A stretch of DNA of 23,884 nt from Fimbriimonadaceae bacterium. GTDB lineage: Bacteria > Armatimonadota > Fimbriimonadia > Fimbriimonadales > Fimbriimonadaceae. Location of the stretch: NCBI GenBank assembly GCA_947447315.1, contig CANFJD010000007.1, positions 1 to 23,884 on the forward strand, read 5' to 3'. Under the pieces are notes generated by a model. The model saw nothing but the letters and a program-made list of their open reading frames with translations, was not told the DNA's origin and did not search any database. The position numbers and the translations under genes are program-made. Of the stretch, positions 13,345 through 21,614 are shown piece after piece (position 1 is the first letter of the stretch; the number at the start of each line of letters is the position of its first letter).

Positions 13345-15735
13345 ATGCTGAGACGGATCCTCTCCTCGCTCCTTTTGCTTTCGTTAGTTGCCCTCTCGGC
13401 GGCCGACGTCACGCTCCGCTTCACCAGTTGGGACGGAGACGAAGCCTCCAAAGTCCTGAAGGATGAGCTCGCCCGATTTGAAAAAGCGAATCCTGGCATC
13501 AAAGTTAAGTTCGAGCGCAACGATTACGCTACGTACTTTGAAAAGCTTCTAACCCAATTTGCTGCCGGCGTCGCCCCCGATGTGGCGATGATGGACCCCG
13601 CCAATTTTCAGCGGTTCAGCAAACGAGGTGCGGTGCTCGGTCTCAACCAATATTTCGATTCCGCCCCCGATAAGGTGTCTCCGCGGTTTGACATCAAGAA
13701 CTACTACCCTAGCATTGTCAAGGCGCACTCTCTAGACGGTCAGGTCTACGTACTTCCGCGCGACATTGCGCCGATGTCGATCATCTATTACAACAAGTCG
13801 ATGCTTCGGAAAGTCGGCTTGGAGAAGCCGCCGGAAGACTGGACTTGGGACTTTGTTCCGCATCCGGAGAAAGGAAATCACGATTTTCTCACCCTTCTGC
13901 AAAACCTGCAGAAGAAGAACGCCGATGGCAAAGTGGTGGGATGGGGCTACGTGCCGGGGTGGCAAGATCTGCTTACCGACTGGGTCGTCTACTCCACCGG
14001 CGCCTACTACACCGATGATCCGGCTAACCCGACTAAGTGCTATTTTGACGATCCTCGGATCATCAAGGCCTTCCAGTTCTCCGCTGATCTAACCCTTAAG
14101 GCCAAACTCGCTCCGAGCAGCTTCGATCAAGCGGGCACGAGTGCCCGACAAATGTTCACCCAGCAGAAGGTAGCCATGTACCACACCGGTATCTGGGACA
14201 CCCCTCAGCTGAGGCAAGAAATCGCGGCCCCCGATAAGGGCGGTTTTGAATGGGACATCGCGATGGCTCCAGCTTGGGCGGGCGGAACCCGTTGCTACCC
14301 GACGGGTGGCTCCGGTTATTCCATCATGGCTAAGACCGAACATCCTCGCGAAGCCTGGTTGCTTACGCAATGGATGGCTGGCCCTCCCGGCATGCTCGCC
14401 ATGGCCAAGGCCGGCATTGCTCAACCCGCCATTCGACAAATTGCCCTCCAAGAACCATGGATTCCCGGCCCTAACACCCCGGCCGACCAGCAGGTTCCTC
14501 AAAACCGAATCATCACCGACACCAGTGAGCCGTTCGTAAAATTTGCTCCCACCGGCCTCCTGTGGAACGAAATCAACACGATCGCCCGCCAGCCTGTTGG
14601 CACCATCTACACGGGCGACGCTCAAGCGGCCGATGTTCTGCCGAAATCGAACAAGATCGCCCAGGATCGACTCGATACCCTCCGCCGCGAGCAGTCACTT
14701 CCGGAGTTCAACTGGGGATTTGGCATCGCCTTCGGATTAGTCCTTGGTGCTGCCATCCTTACTTGGGTCTACTGGCCCGAACGGGGGATTAAGCGCACCT
14801 TCCGCCAGCGGCAAGAAAATCGCGCCGGCTATATGTTTATCCTGCCGTGGCTGGTAGGGCTGGTCGTTTTCACCGCCGGTCCCATGATCTTCTCGCTGCT
14901 GATGAGCGTGTCCGACTGGGACATCATCCGCCCCGCCCGCTTCCGTGGGCTCGGTAACTACGAGGAGATGACCACGGTGGATCCCACTTTCTGGACCTCC
15001 CTCAAGGTCACGATGATCTACACCCTGGTGTCGGTGCCAATCGGAATTTCCATCTCGTTGGCGCTTGCGTTGCTGCTCAACGTAAAGGTGAGGGGAATCG
15101 CCCTTTGGCGTACGTGCTACTACATTCCTGCGATGGCCTCCCCCATCGCCGGATCCCTTATCTGGCTCAAACTCTTCCAGCCTGAAGGCGGCCTTCTCAA
15201 TGCCGTCTTGTTCGGCTCGAACGGCAAAGGGGGCTTACCCTTCGCCCGCGATATCTTTGGGTCGCTGATCGGAAGCAATGGTCAGGTGAACTGGCTGCAG
15301 AACGAGAAAACCGCTCTCGGTAGCTTCATTTTCATGAGCGTTTTCGGCGCGGGTGGCGGAATGGTCATTCTGCTAGCGGCTCTGCAAGGCGTACCGCAGT
15401 ACTACTACGAAGCCGCCACTCTTGACGGGGCCGGACCGTTACGGCGATTCCGCAACGTAACGATTCCGCTCATCAGTCCCTCGCTCTTCTTTACGATGAT
15501 TACGGGGTTCATCGGCACGTTCCAAGTCTTTAGTCAGGCGTACCAGATGACCCAAGGCGGCCCGAACAATGCGACCATGTTCCTGGTTCTGCACACCTAT
15601 AACAACGCGTTCCGGTTGTTGCGTATGGGTTATGCAGCATCGCTCGCCTGGGTGTTGTTTGCCGTCATCCTCGTCTTTACCGTTATTCAATTGCAAAGTA
15701 ACCGATTCGTTCACTACGAAGGAGGAGAAAAATAA
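13345..15735 (+). CDS. Sugar ABC transporter: substrate-binding protein fused to a MalF-type permease
   Basis: A 796-residue fusion. Residues 1-20 are a signal sequence (MLRRILSSLLLLSLVALSAA). Residues ~21-445 are a family-1 extracellular sugar-binding protein (LRFTSWDGDEASKVLKDELARFE; FAAGVAPDVAMMDP; DGQVYVLPRDIAPMSIIYYNK; QQKVAMYHTGIWD; SGYSIMAKTEHPREAW). A membrane helix at ~459-476 brings the chain into the cytoplasm, and from ~495 a complete MalF-type inner-membrane permease follows, with about six helices and the ATPase-coupling EAA loop at 689-708 (EAATLDGAGPLRRFRNVTIP). The two functions are normally separate genes in CUT1 sugar importers. No stop or frameshift separates them. The second permease starts at the last base of its stop codon. 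No ATPase gene is nearby, so a shared MsmX-like ATPase elsewhere is likely. Substrate unknown. Confidence 0.93.
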   Translation: MLRRILSSLLLLSLVALSAADVTLRFTSWDGDEASKVLKDELARFEKANPGIKVKFERNDYATYFEKLLTQFAAGVAPDVAMMDPANFQRFSKRGAVLGLNQYFDSAPDKVSPRFDIKNYYPSIVKAHSLDGQVYVLPRDIAPMSIIYYNKSMLRKVGLEKPPEDWTWDFVPHPEKGNHDFLTLLQNLQKKNADGKVVGWGYVPGWQDLLTDWVVYSTGAYYTDDPANPTKCYFDDPRIIKAFQFSADLTLKAKLAPSSFDQAGTSARQMFTQQKVAMYHTGIWDTPQLRQEIAAPDKGGFEWDIAMAPAWAGGTRCYPTGGSGYSIMAKTEHPREAWLLTQWMAGPPGMLAMAKAGIAQPAIRQIALQEPWIPGPNTPADQQVPQNRIITDTSEPFVKFAPTGLLWNEINTIARQPVGTIYTGDAQAADVLPKSNKIAQDRLDTLRREQSLPEFNWGFGIAFGLVLGAAILTWVYWPERGIKRTFRQRQENRAGYMFILPWLVGLVVFTAGPMIFSLLMSVSDWDIIRPARFRGLGNYEEMTTVDPTFWTSLKVTMIYTLVSVPIGISISLALALLLNVKVRGIALWRTCYYIPAMASPIAGSLIWLKLFQPEGGLLNAVLFGSNGKGGLPFARDIFGSLIGSNGQVNWLQNEKTALGSFIFMSVFGAGGGMVILLAALQGVPQYYYEAATLDGAGPLRRFRNVTIPLISPSLFFTMITGFIGTFQVFSQAYQMTQGGPNNATMFLVLHTYNNAFRLLRMGYAASLAWVLFAVILVFTVIQLQSNRFVHYEGGEK
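15721..15728 (+). promoter_or_regulatory. Strong ribosome binding site of the second permease
   Basis: GGAGGAGA, 6 nt before the ATG at 15735, is the strongest Shine-Dalgarno sequence noticed in the window. It also encodes the final EGGEK residues of the fusion protein. It shows that genes inside operons here do use Shine-Dalgarno sequences, in contrast to several first genes. Confidence 0.85.
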
Positions 15736-16643
15736 TGTCCCGAGAAGTTACGTCCGGTGCTCGTCAAGACCTCACCGTCGCCGCCGCCAAAAGGTCGGCC
15801 CAACGTGCCCAGACTGGGGCTGCGGTCAGCCGCACTTTTGCCCTGTCCACGCTCCTCCTTGGGTCCATCGTCTTCCTGGTGCCCTTTTACGTGATGTTAG
15901 CGATCGCGTTCAAAACGGAGAAGGAGCTAGGGGCCACGGAAATCTGGTCCTGGCCGCAAAACCCCACGATCGAGAACTTCAAGTACGTGATCGAAAATCC
16001 GAACGTGTCGTTCGCGCTGTTTTTGCGCAATACGATTTTCGTTAGTTTCACCACAACCGTCGGCGTTCTTTTTAGTTCCAGCCTGGTGGCCTACGCTTTT
16101 GCCCGATTGAAGTTCGCCGGTCGCGATCGTCTATTCATGCTGCTGCTGGCCACCATGATGTTGCCCGGCATCGTGACCATGATTCCGACCTACGTCCTGT
16201 TCGCCAAGCTGGGGTGGGTTAATTCGTTCCGCCCGCTGGTGATTCCTGCGTTCTTCGGCGGTGGCGCATTCAATATCTTCCTCCTCCGCCAGTTCTATCT
16301 CGGTATCCCGCGTGAACTCGACGAAGCCGCCTTTTTGGATGGTGCCTCGTACTGGACAATTTTTAGTCGTATCATCGCGCCGCTGTCCGGTCCGGTATTT
16401 GCCGTCGTGGGAATGTTTACTTTCTTCGGCACGTGGAAGGACTTTAACGGTCCGCTGCTTTACCTGAACGATCCAGAACTCCAAACTAACGAGCTCGGTC
16501 TTTCCACTTACAACGCCCTCCAGGCCTCCAAGTGGCACCTGGTTATGGCAGGATCGGTGCTGGTCATGATCCCCATCGTTATCCTCTTCTTCCTCGGTCA
16601 GCGATACTTCGTCAAGGGCATCGTTATGACCGGCGGAAAGTAG
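15735..16643 (+). CDS. Sugar ABC transporter permease, MalG-type
   Basis: A 302-residue inner-membrane protein with about six helices, beginning with a ~30-residue polar cytoplasmic tail. Seen: GSIVFLVPFYVMLAIAFKTE (first helix and start of the periplasmic loop), VAYAFARLKFAGRD, and the EAA loop ELDEAAFLDGASYWTIFSRI followed by APL, which contacts the ATPase. It pairs with the MalF-type half of the preceding fusion to form the importer channel. The ATG overlaps the upstream TAA by one base (TAATG) behind a strong GGAGG, giving tight translational coupling. It ends 3 nt before the convergent nucleotidyltransferase gene. Confidence 0.94.
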   Translation: MSREVTSGARQDLTVAAAKRSAQRAQTGAAVSRTFALSTLLLGSIVFLVPFYVMLAIAFKTEKELGATEIWSWPQNPTIENFKYVIENPNVSFALFLRNTIFVSFTTTVGVLFSSSLVAYAFARLKFAGRDRLFMLLLATMMLPGIVTMIPTYVLFAKLGWVNSFRPLVIPAFFGGGAFNIFLLRQFYLGIPRELDEAAFLDGASYWTIFSRIIAPLSGPVFAVVGMFTFFGTWKDFNGPLLYLNDPELQTNELGLSTYNALQASKWHLVMAGSVLVMIPIVILFFLGQRYFVKGIVMTGGK

Positions 16644-16646
16644 CCT

Positions 16647-19133
16647 TCATTGAACGAGGTGACGGACAAACTCCGTCACCTCGTCAATCGCCGCTTCGCA
16701 TGCAGCTACTGAGTCCGCTTCGCTGAATAAGTGAATCTGCGGCTCCAATGAGTCGGGGACGATATACACCTCCGCATCCGTCGTCCGTAATCGGAGACCG
16801 TCAATGGACTCGCAAACTCGCGCATTTGGCCAGGTTTCTGACAGGCGGCGCATGGTCTCCCCTTTACGATCCCAAGGCACCGCCACGAAACCACTTGCGG
16901 TGGGGAAGTTCGGAATCTCCGATGCCACTTCGTGAAGCTTAAGCCGGCTGCGACGCAGCGCGGTCGCCACCTCGCCAAACGCAAACGCCGCATCAAACCC
17001 AGGGTGGAACCGCGGAAACATAAATCCTCCGTCCCGATCCCCACCAAACGAGATCCCCACGGCACTCGCTTCATCTTCCAGAGAACGCAGGTCATTCCGG
17101 GCGGTCAGCACGCGTACATCGCGTGCCGTCAAGTAATCCGCGAGACTTCGCGGTGCCGTGGCGGGCAACACCACCCCATTCTCGCTCTGCAATGGCAAGA
17201 CCAACTGCGTAAACAGCGCCAACAGATTGATTCCCGCATGCACGCCGCCCATTTGGTCGACCAAAACCAAGCGCTCGCCGTCCTGCAAAAAGAGAACCCC
17301 CAGGTCGTAATCCAAAGTGCGGACAATGTGCTGTAAATTCCGGGTGTGAGATTCAATCTCTTCGTGGGTTCGCGGCGCTCGACGCGTATCGGAAAAGCCG
17401 TTAAGCGCGATGCTATCAATTCCCATGCGATCCAACATCGACGGCAACGTGTTCGCCAGCGGTCCGTAACCGTAATCACACACAACCCGCAGGCGGGAAA
17501 CTACATCCAGTTCAGTCATATGCCTGAAATAGTCCTCGGTGTACTCCTCTGCCGCCCGCGACGCAAAGTTAATTTGCCCCAAGTCGTCAGAGTCAATCCG
17601 TTTGAACTCCTCCCGGTGGTAGGTGGATTCCACCTTGCGCATCAGATCCCTTCGCAGATACTCCCCATGCGGACCGAACATCTCAATGAGCGTCACGCGT
17701 CGATTTGTCGGCAACTTCCGCACGTTAATCATCGCGGCCGCAGAGCCCGTGCTTATGAAGTGTCGCGCAACCGGTACCGGTGCACTCCGTAAATCCAACA
17801 CATCGCAGCCTACGCTCAAAAGCGAAGCAATCACCGCGCGCTTGATCATTCTCGAGCTACGAGTTCCGTCCCGACTGGTCACGATCCGGGCCCCGTTCGG
17901 GAACACACTTCCAAACGCGCTTCCTAATCGGCAGGCCACGTCGGGGGTCATTTCCACGTTGCTCACCCCAGCGAGTCCCAAATCGCGAAAAAGCGATCCC
18001 CGCCAACGGGCCGCGTAAACGAGCGATGACGTCACGACTCCACCGCGCTCGACAACTTTATCGGGCCAAACTTTTACATTGGGCCGTACGGTCGCGCCCA
18101 CATCCAGTGTCGCCCGATCCCCAATGATGGCGCCCGAGTGCACTCGGGCGTCTTTCTTCACGTTAGCACGCGCTCCGACTACGGCTCCCTCAATCACTGA
18201 GCCCGACCCCACGTAGACGCTTTCCCAAAGCACCGATTGCGTCACCTGTGCATCCTCCTCGATCAGGCAGTTGTCTCCCAGAATTGCGTAGGGACCAACC
18301 GTCGCATTACGTTTGATTTTTACGTTCCGACCCATGATGACCGGCTCGATGATGTGAGCCGTCTCGTCGATGCGGCAGTGGCTCGCGTGATGGAAGTTGT
18401 CCCCGTGGTCTCCGACCTTAATTAGCCCATCCAAGAAGTCGTTCTGCGCCTGTCGGTACTGTTCCAGAGTGCCAACATCGGCCCAGTAGCCGTCCATGAC
18501 GTATGCATAGAGAGGCTCACCCTCAGCCAACATCGCGGGGAATACGTCTTTGCTCCAATCGCATGGTAGATCAGGGGCAATTCGATCCAGCACCGATGGG
18601 TCCACGATATAAATGCCCGTATTGACTGTGTCGGTGAACACCGAACTCCATTCCGGTTTCTCTAAGAACCGCTCCACCCGACCATCGGGAGAGCTCACTA
18701 CGATTCCAAATTCTTGTGGGTCCGGAACTCGAGCGAGCACCAGCGTCGCCGCCGCCCCCTTCTCTCGGTGAAAGCGAATCGCCGCGGAGAAATCGCAGTC
18801 GGTCAGGGCATCACCCGAAACGATCAGAAAGGGCTCGTCGCCGCGGAGCAGAGAAGCGGCGTGACCAATGCTTCCCGCCGTCCCCAATGGGGAGTCTTCC
18901 AGGACGTAGGTCAGATGCACGCCCAGGTCCGACCCGTCGCCAAACTCTGCTTCAATCTCGTCAGCCAAATAGTGAACCGTTGCGAGAATCTCACGGAAAC
19001 CATGCACGCAGAGATGGCGCAAAATCAGCTCCATTAAGGGTCGATTTCCGACCGGAACCAACGGCTTGGGGCGATGAATGGTCAATGGCCGCAGACGCGA
19101 CCCTTCTCCCCCCGCCATCACCACAGCCTTCAT
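16647..19133 (-). CDS. Nucleotidyltransferase fused to hexapeptide repeats and a degenerate phosphohexomutase
   Basis: An 828-residue cytoplasmic fusion. Residues 1-235: sugar-nucleotide pyrophosphorylase with GGEGSRLRPLT (8-18), PKPLVPVGN (22-30), SGDALTDCDF (106-115), FLEKPEW (156-162), NTGIY (171-175) and DGYWADVGT (214-222). Residues ~250-365: left-handed beta-helix hexapeptide repeats. Residues ~380-828: phosphomannomutase-like domains. It most resembles mannose-1-phosphate guanylyltransferase/phosphomannomutase-like fusions, so a role in making GDP-mannose or another NDP-sugar is likely. The mutase part lacks canonical loops: the phosphoserine loop is replaced by INVRKL-type sequence (469-474), the DGDxDR metal loop by LQDGER (616-621) and the sugar loop GGExSGH by GGDRDGG (697-703). 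It is probably not an active mutase. ATG start lies 7 nt after an inverted repeat. Confidence 0.9.
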   Translation of the reverse strand: MKAVVMAGGEGSRLRPLTIHRPKPLVPVGNRPLMELILRHLCVHGFREILATVHYLADEIEAEFGDGSDLGVHLTYVLEDSPLGTAGSIGHAASLLRGDEPFLIVSGDALTDCDFSAAIRFHREKGAAATLVLARVPDPQEFGIVVSSPDGRVERFLEKPEWSSVFTDTVNTGIYIVDPSVLDRIAPDLPCDWSKDVFPAMLAEGEPLYAYVMDGYWADVGTLEQYRQAQNDFLDGLIKVGDHGDNFHHASHCRIDETAHIIEPVIMGRNVKIKRNATVGPYAILGDNCLIEEDAQVTQSVLWESVYVGSGSVIEGAVVGARANVKKDARVHSGAIIGDRATLDVGATVRPNVKVWPDKVVERGGVVTSSLVYAARWRGSLFRDLGLAGVSNVEMTPDVACRLGSAFGSVFPNGARIVTSRDGTRSSRMIKRAVIASLLSVGCDVLDLRSAPVPVARHFISTGSAAAMINVRKLPTNRRVTLIEMFGPHGEYLRRDLMRKVESTYHREEFKRIDSDDLGQINFASRAAEEYTEDYFRHMTELDVVSRLRVVCDYGYGPLANTLPSMLDRMGIDSIALNGFSDTRRAPRTHEEIESHTRNLQHIVRTLDYDLGVLFLQDGERLVLVDQMGGVHAGINLLALFTQLVLPLQSENGVVLPATAPRSLADYLTARDVRVLTARNDLRSLEDEASAVGISFGGDRDGGFMFPRFHPGFDAAFAFGEVATALRRSRLKLHEVASEIPNFPTASGFVAVPWDRKGETMRRLSETWPNARVCESIDGLRLRTTDAEVYIVPDSLEPQIHLFSEADSVAACEAAIDEVTEFVRHLVQ
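16655..16683. terminator. Strong hairpin at a convergent gene junction, probable terminator without U-run
   Basis: A perfect 12-bp stem (16655-16666 with 16672-16683) with a 5-nt loop starts 12 nt after the permease stop. It lies inside the last codons of the convergent nucleotidyltransferase gene. Neither side is followed by a U-run, so it may instead stabilise the 3' ends or work with Rho. Confidence 0.5.
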
Positions 19134-19139
19134 GTTGTT

Positions 19140-19165
19140 AGTCCCATTCTAAGCCGAATGGGACT
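19140..19165. promoter_or_regulatory. 10-bp perfect inverted repeat just upstream of the nucleotidyltransferase
   Basis: Arms AGTCCCATTC (19140-19149) and GAATGGGACT (19156-19165) flank a 6-nt loop, 7 nt before the ATG at 19133 and 26 nt after the stop of the DNRLRE gene. A TAGAAT box (minus strand, 19146-19151, 12 nt before the ATG) falls inside it. No U-run follows, so it is either a weak terminator for the upstream gene or an operator over the promoter. Confidence 0.45.
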
Positions 19166-19191
19166 CTCACGTTACGGTTTTGACCAGAGAA

Positions 19192-21273
19192 TTACAGAAT
19201 TGCTGGGCGAACCTGAAGGGTGCGTAATCGGCCCGCGCCTTCCGATCGGTTGATGATCCGTAGGTACCGAATCCTCGGCGCGGATCCCCGGTAGGCCACC
19301 GGCGCCATATGATTCCGCGCGTCCATTTCCTGCGCAAACGCGCCTGCTTCCGATGCTGGCTGCCCGGTTCCGTAACCCACAATGTCGAACGACTTCCACA
19401 TCTGGTCCCCCGCAAAATCGAGACTTACCTCCGCGATCGTCCGGTCACGGCCCAAGTCGATTTCAATCCACGCCCCTTTACCTGCCGGAAGGGCGACCCC
19501 GTCGGAGCTGCCGCCCCTTTGGGTGAGCACGATCAACTTCGCCGGCGGGGTATTGACCGAATCAGTCACAACCTTATTCTCGGCCAAGTCAGTAGCGTGA
19601 TCAATCTTTGCTGCTGGTAGGTTTGCCCGCAACTCCAAAAACGCCACGTCGCGATTGCCGCGGCTCGCCTGGTCCACTAATTGCCAAACGTAAAACGGTG
19701 CGGCTTCCGTCTCTCCATTCAAACTCAGACTCAACTTCACCTCGTCCGCCGTCGCAGGAAACTTGGGCAAAATCACTGATCCCGTCGCGGGGACCGTAAT
19801 ATCGGTAGTCGCGGGGGCATCGGCGCCAGTTCGACTCGTCAAGCTCACTTGCGTGCCCGCCAAAGAGCGTCCCAATTGATCCTGCACCCGCAGGATCACC
19901 GTTTTTGGAACCGTGGGCCATGGCTTTGCTGCATCGCGGTTTAGATAGGCAACTTCCGTCATGTTTAAAAGCCCGGATGGCACCAGGGGGTTCACGTCAA
20001 AGACCGGGGAAGAAATCGGTACGAGGGGCAGCGGAATCTGGCCCGGTACCACGCCATCAAACCGTGTATCGCCCCACCCGCTCAGGCCGACAAACCCGGG
20101 ATACCCGCCGCCAGCTTTACTGAACTGCTCCAGGCTGTTTCCGAATAGCTGCCGGTATACGGCCATCATCGCCTCAGTTCCGTCCGGACCGCCTTCCACT
20201 TGCTGAAAATTGACTCGCGCGTCGGCTCCGCTGGGCGCGAAGCTAAATCGGCTCTCCCCTAAATACGTCTCGTTGAAACGACGAGCATCCTCCAGCGAGC
20301 AATTGATCGTCTTCGCTCCGACGTAACCCGTAAACGCATCGTTGCGCGGATCCGCGTCACCGGCCGCTGAAACCCGTGCCAGTACCGGCTGTAATCGCAC
20401 CGGTCGCGCCGGATCCGGCTTCACCGCGTGCTCGATCACCGCCGTCGCTCCCGGAGCCAACGGGCCGGGCGCGGCCACCGAAATCTCTCCCTCTTCAGTA
20501 CGGAAAATCACGCTATAGCCCGTTACCGCTCCGGTACCTGCGTTAAAAACCGTCGCCTTTGCCACGGAATCGGTTGCAGAAAATCCGGTGAGCGCTAAAT
20601 CGACCTTCCGTTCAACCGGTGCTGCATCAGCCAGCATTATCTCTAGTCGAGGACGATTCTTCGCCGATTCGCTGGACGCAAACTCCAGGTTCGCCGAAAA
20701 CCGTAATGAAAACCCATAGTTCGATTCCGGATCGGTGGCCATGGCTTGCACCGCCTCTCCGAGCCCGGTGATGCTTACCGAAGCATCTCGAATCTCCAGA
20801 TTCGCCGATTCAATCGGGCGCGCATCCTTTGGTCCCCATCCACCCGGTCGGTCCCACCCCGCGATCTGCCCCTGTCGCTCTCGCCAAGTCGCGGAACCCA
20901 TCGGCGGCTTTGGCTTAGCCTTCGGATCGGGCATGGTGAAACTTGCGCTAAACGTATGGCGGGGGCCCTCGTTCCAAGGGAGTCGCACGGTGCTCACCGA
21001 TTGAAGATTTGGCGGCGACCCTGCCTGCTGCTCAAAAACTAACGAAGCCGATGCGACTCGTTTCCCGGCTGGAACAAGACGACTAATGTCGCCAAATCGG
21101 ATCAAAATCGTCCTGCCCGGGCCGCCTAGTAATGTGGTGGATCCCCCAAAATTTGTGTCGGGGTCGCTGGAAATCAGCGTGGTGTCCTGAACATTCCAAA
21201 TCTGTTCGAGTCCGCGCTGGAGCGTCAAACTCATCGGCGCCTGAAATGCCGTAACGATGAACGCGGCCAACAT
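19192..21273 (-). CDS. Large secreted multidomain protein: DNRLRE, CARDB-like and discoidin-like domains
   Basis: A 693-residue protein, probably exported and acting at or outside the cell surface. Residues ~1-14 are hydrophobic but lack a basic n-region, so the signal is atypical. Residues ~25-220 form a DNRLRE beta-sandwich (DTTLISSDPDTNFGGSTTLL, then TILIRFGDIS and ASLVFEQ). Residues ~225-325 look like a CARDB-type adhesion domain (VDLALTGFSATDSV... TGYSVIF... PGATAVIEH). A central region of ~200 residues is unassigned. The C-terminal ~145 residues resemble a discoidin (F5/8 type C) sugar-binding fold (WIEIDLG, IAEVSLDFAGDQMWKSFDIVGYGTG, RIRYLRIINRS). No catalytic motif is visible. A carbohydrate- or surface-binding role is inferred. 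TAGACT sits 6 nt before the ATG. Confidence 0.85.
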   Translation of the reverse strand: MLAAFIVTAFQAPMSLTLQRGLEQIWNVQDTTLISSDPDTNFGGSTTLLGGPGRTILIRFGDISRLVPAGKRVASASLVFEQQAGSPPNLQSVSTVRLPWNEGPRHTFSASFTMPDPKAKPKPPMGSATWRERQGQIAGWDRPGGWGPKDARPIESANLEIRDASVSITGLGEAVQAMATDPESNYGFSLRFSANLEFASSESAKNRPRLEIMLADAAPVERKVDLALTGFSATDSVAKATVFNAGTGAVTGYSVIFRTEEGEISVAAPGPLAPGATAVIEHAVKPDPARPVRLQPVLARVSAAGDADPRNDAFTGYVGAKTINCSLEDARRFNETYLGESRFSFAPSGADARVNFQQVEGGPDGTEAMMAVYRQLFGNSLEQFSKAGGGYPGFVGLSGWGDTRFDGVVPGQIPLPLVPISSPVFDVNPLVPSGLLNMTEVAYLNRDAAKPWPTVPKTVILRVQDQLGRSLAGTQVSLTSRTGADAPATTDITVPATGSVILPKFPATADEVKLSLSLNGETEAAPFYVWQLVDQASRGNRDVAFLELRANLPAAKIDHATDLAENKVVTDSVNTPPAKLIVLTQRGGSSDGVALPAGKGAWIEIDLGRDRTIAEVSLDFAGDQMWKSFDIVGYGTGQPASEAGAFAQEMDARNHMAPVAYRGSAPRIRYLRIINRSEGAGRLRTLQVRPAIL

Positions 21274-21279
21274 AGGTCA

Positions 21280-21285
21280 AGTCTA
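21280..21285 (-). promoter_or_regulatory. Putative -10 box of a leaderless start (ATG 21273)
   Basis: TAGACT on the minus strand lies exactly 6 nt before the ATG of the DNRLRE gene, with no ribosome binding site in between or just upstream. Confidence 0.5.
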
Positions 21286-21361
21286 CCGACGCTTTCGTTG
21301 GGCTATCCGTTCCGGTAGGGCGAAAACCGGTTACCCGGCGATGTGATCACGCAAGGTGCCG

Positions 21362-21367
21362 TACAAT
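21362..21367 (+). promoter_or_regulatory. Putative -10 box of a leaderless start (GTG 21374)
   Basis: TACAAT lies exactly 6 nt before the GTG at 21374. This decides between two in-frame GTG codons: the one at 21356 would lie upstream of the predicted transcription start. Confidence 0.5.
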
Positions 21368-21373
21368 ACACCG

Positions 21374-21598
21374 GTGATCGACTGGAATCTGGCCTTAAGA
21401 CTGGGCCTGATTGGAATCGCGATTGTCAGCCTTTGCGTTATTTGGCTCCTTGTCCGCGTAATCCGACGGCAACCGGTACCGATCTTGTGGTGGGGAGGCC
21501 TTGCCGTCTTTTTTGGCCTCAGCGTATGTTCTGTTATTGGAAGCCAGATAACGGTGGTTTCCTACCTATCATCGGGTGAAGGTACCGAAAAGGACTAG
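21374..21598 (+). CDS. Small two-helix membrane protein, uncharacterised
   Basis: A 74-residue protein with two hydrophobic helices (about residues 6-26, LRLGLIGIAIVSLCVIWLLV, and 36-56, LWWGGLAVFFGLSVCSVIG) separated by a short basic turn (RVIRRQ), so the turn is likely cytoplasmic. I do not recognise the family. GTG start at 21374 is preferred to GTG 21356 (which would give 80 residues) because of the TACAAT box 6 nt upstream. It is a single-gene unit, divergent from the DNRLRE gene and ended by the strong hairpin at 21615-21656. Confidence 0.65.
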   Translation: MIDWNLALRLGLIGIAIVSLCVIWLLVRVIRRQPVPILWWGGLAVFFGLSVCSVIGSQITVVSYLSSGEGTEKD

Positions 21599-21614
21599 CC
21601 GTCTCGCCAAAATG

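Noticed and set aside
21356..21373. Earlier GTG start for the small two-helix protein
   Set aside because: The TACAAT box lies between the two GTG codons, so the first would be upstream of the predicted transcription start.
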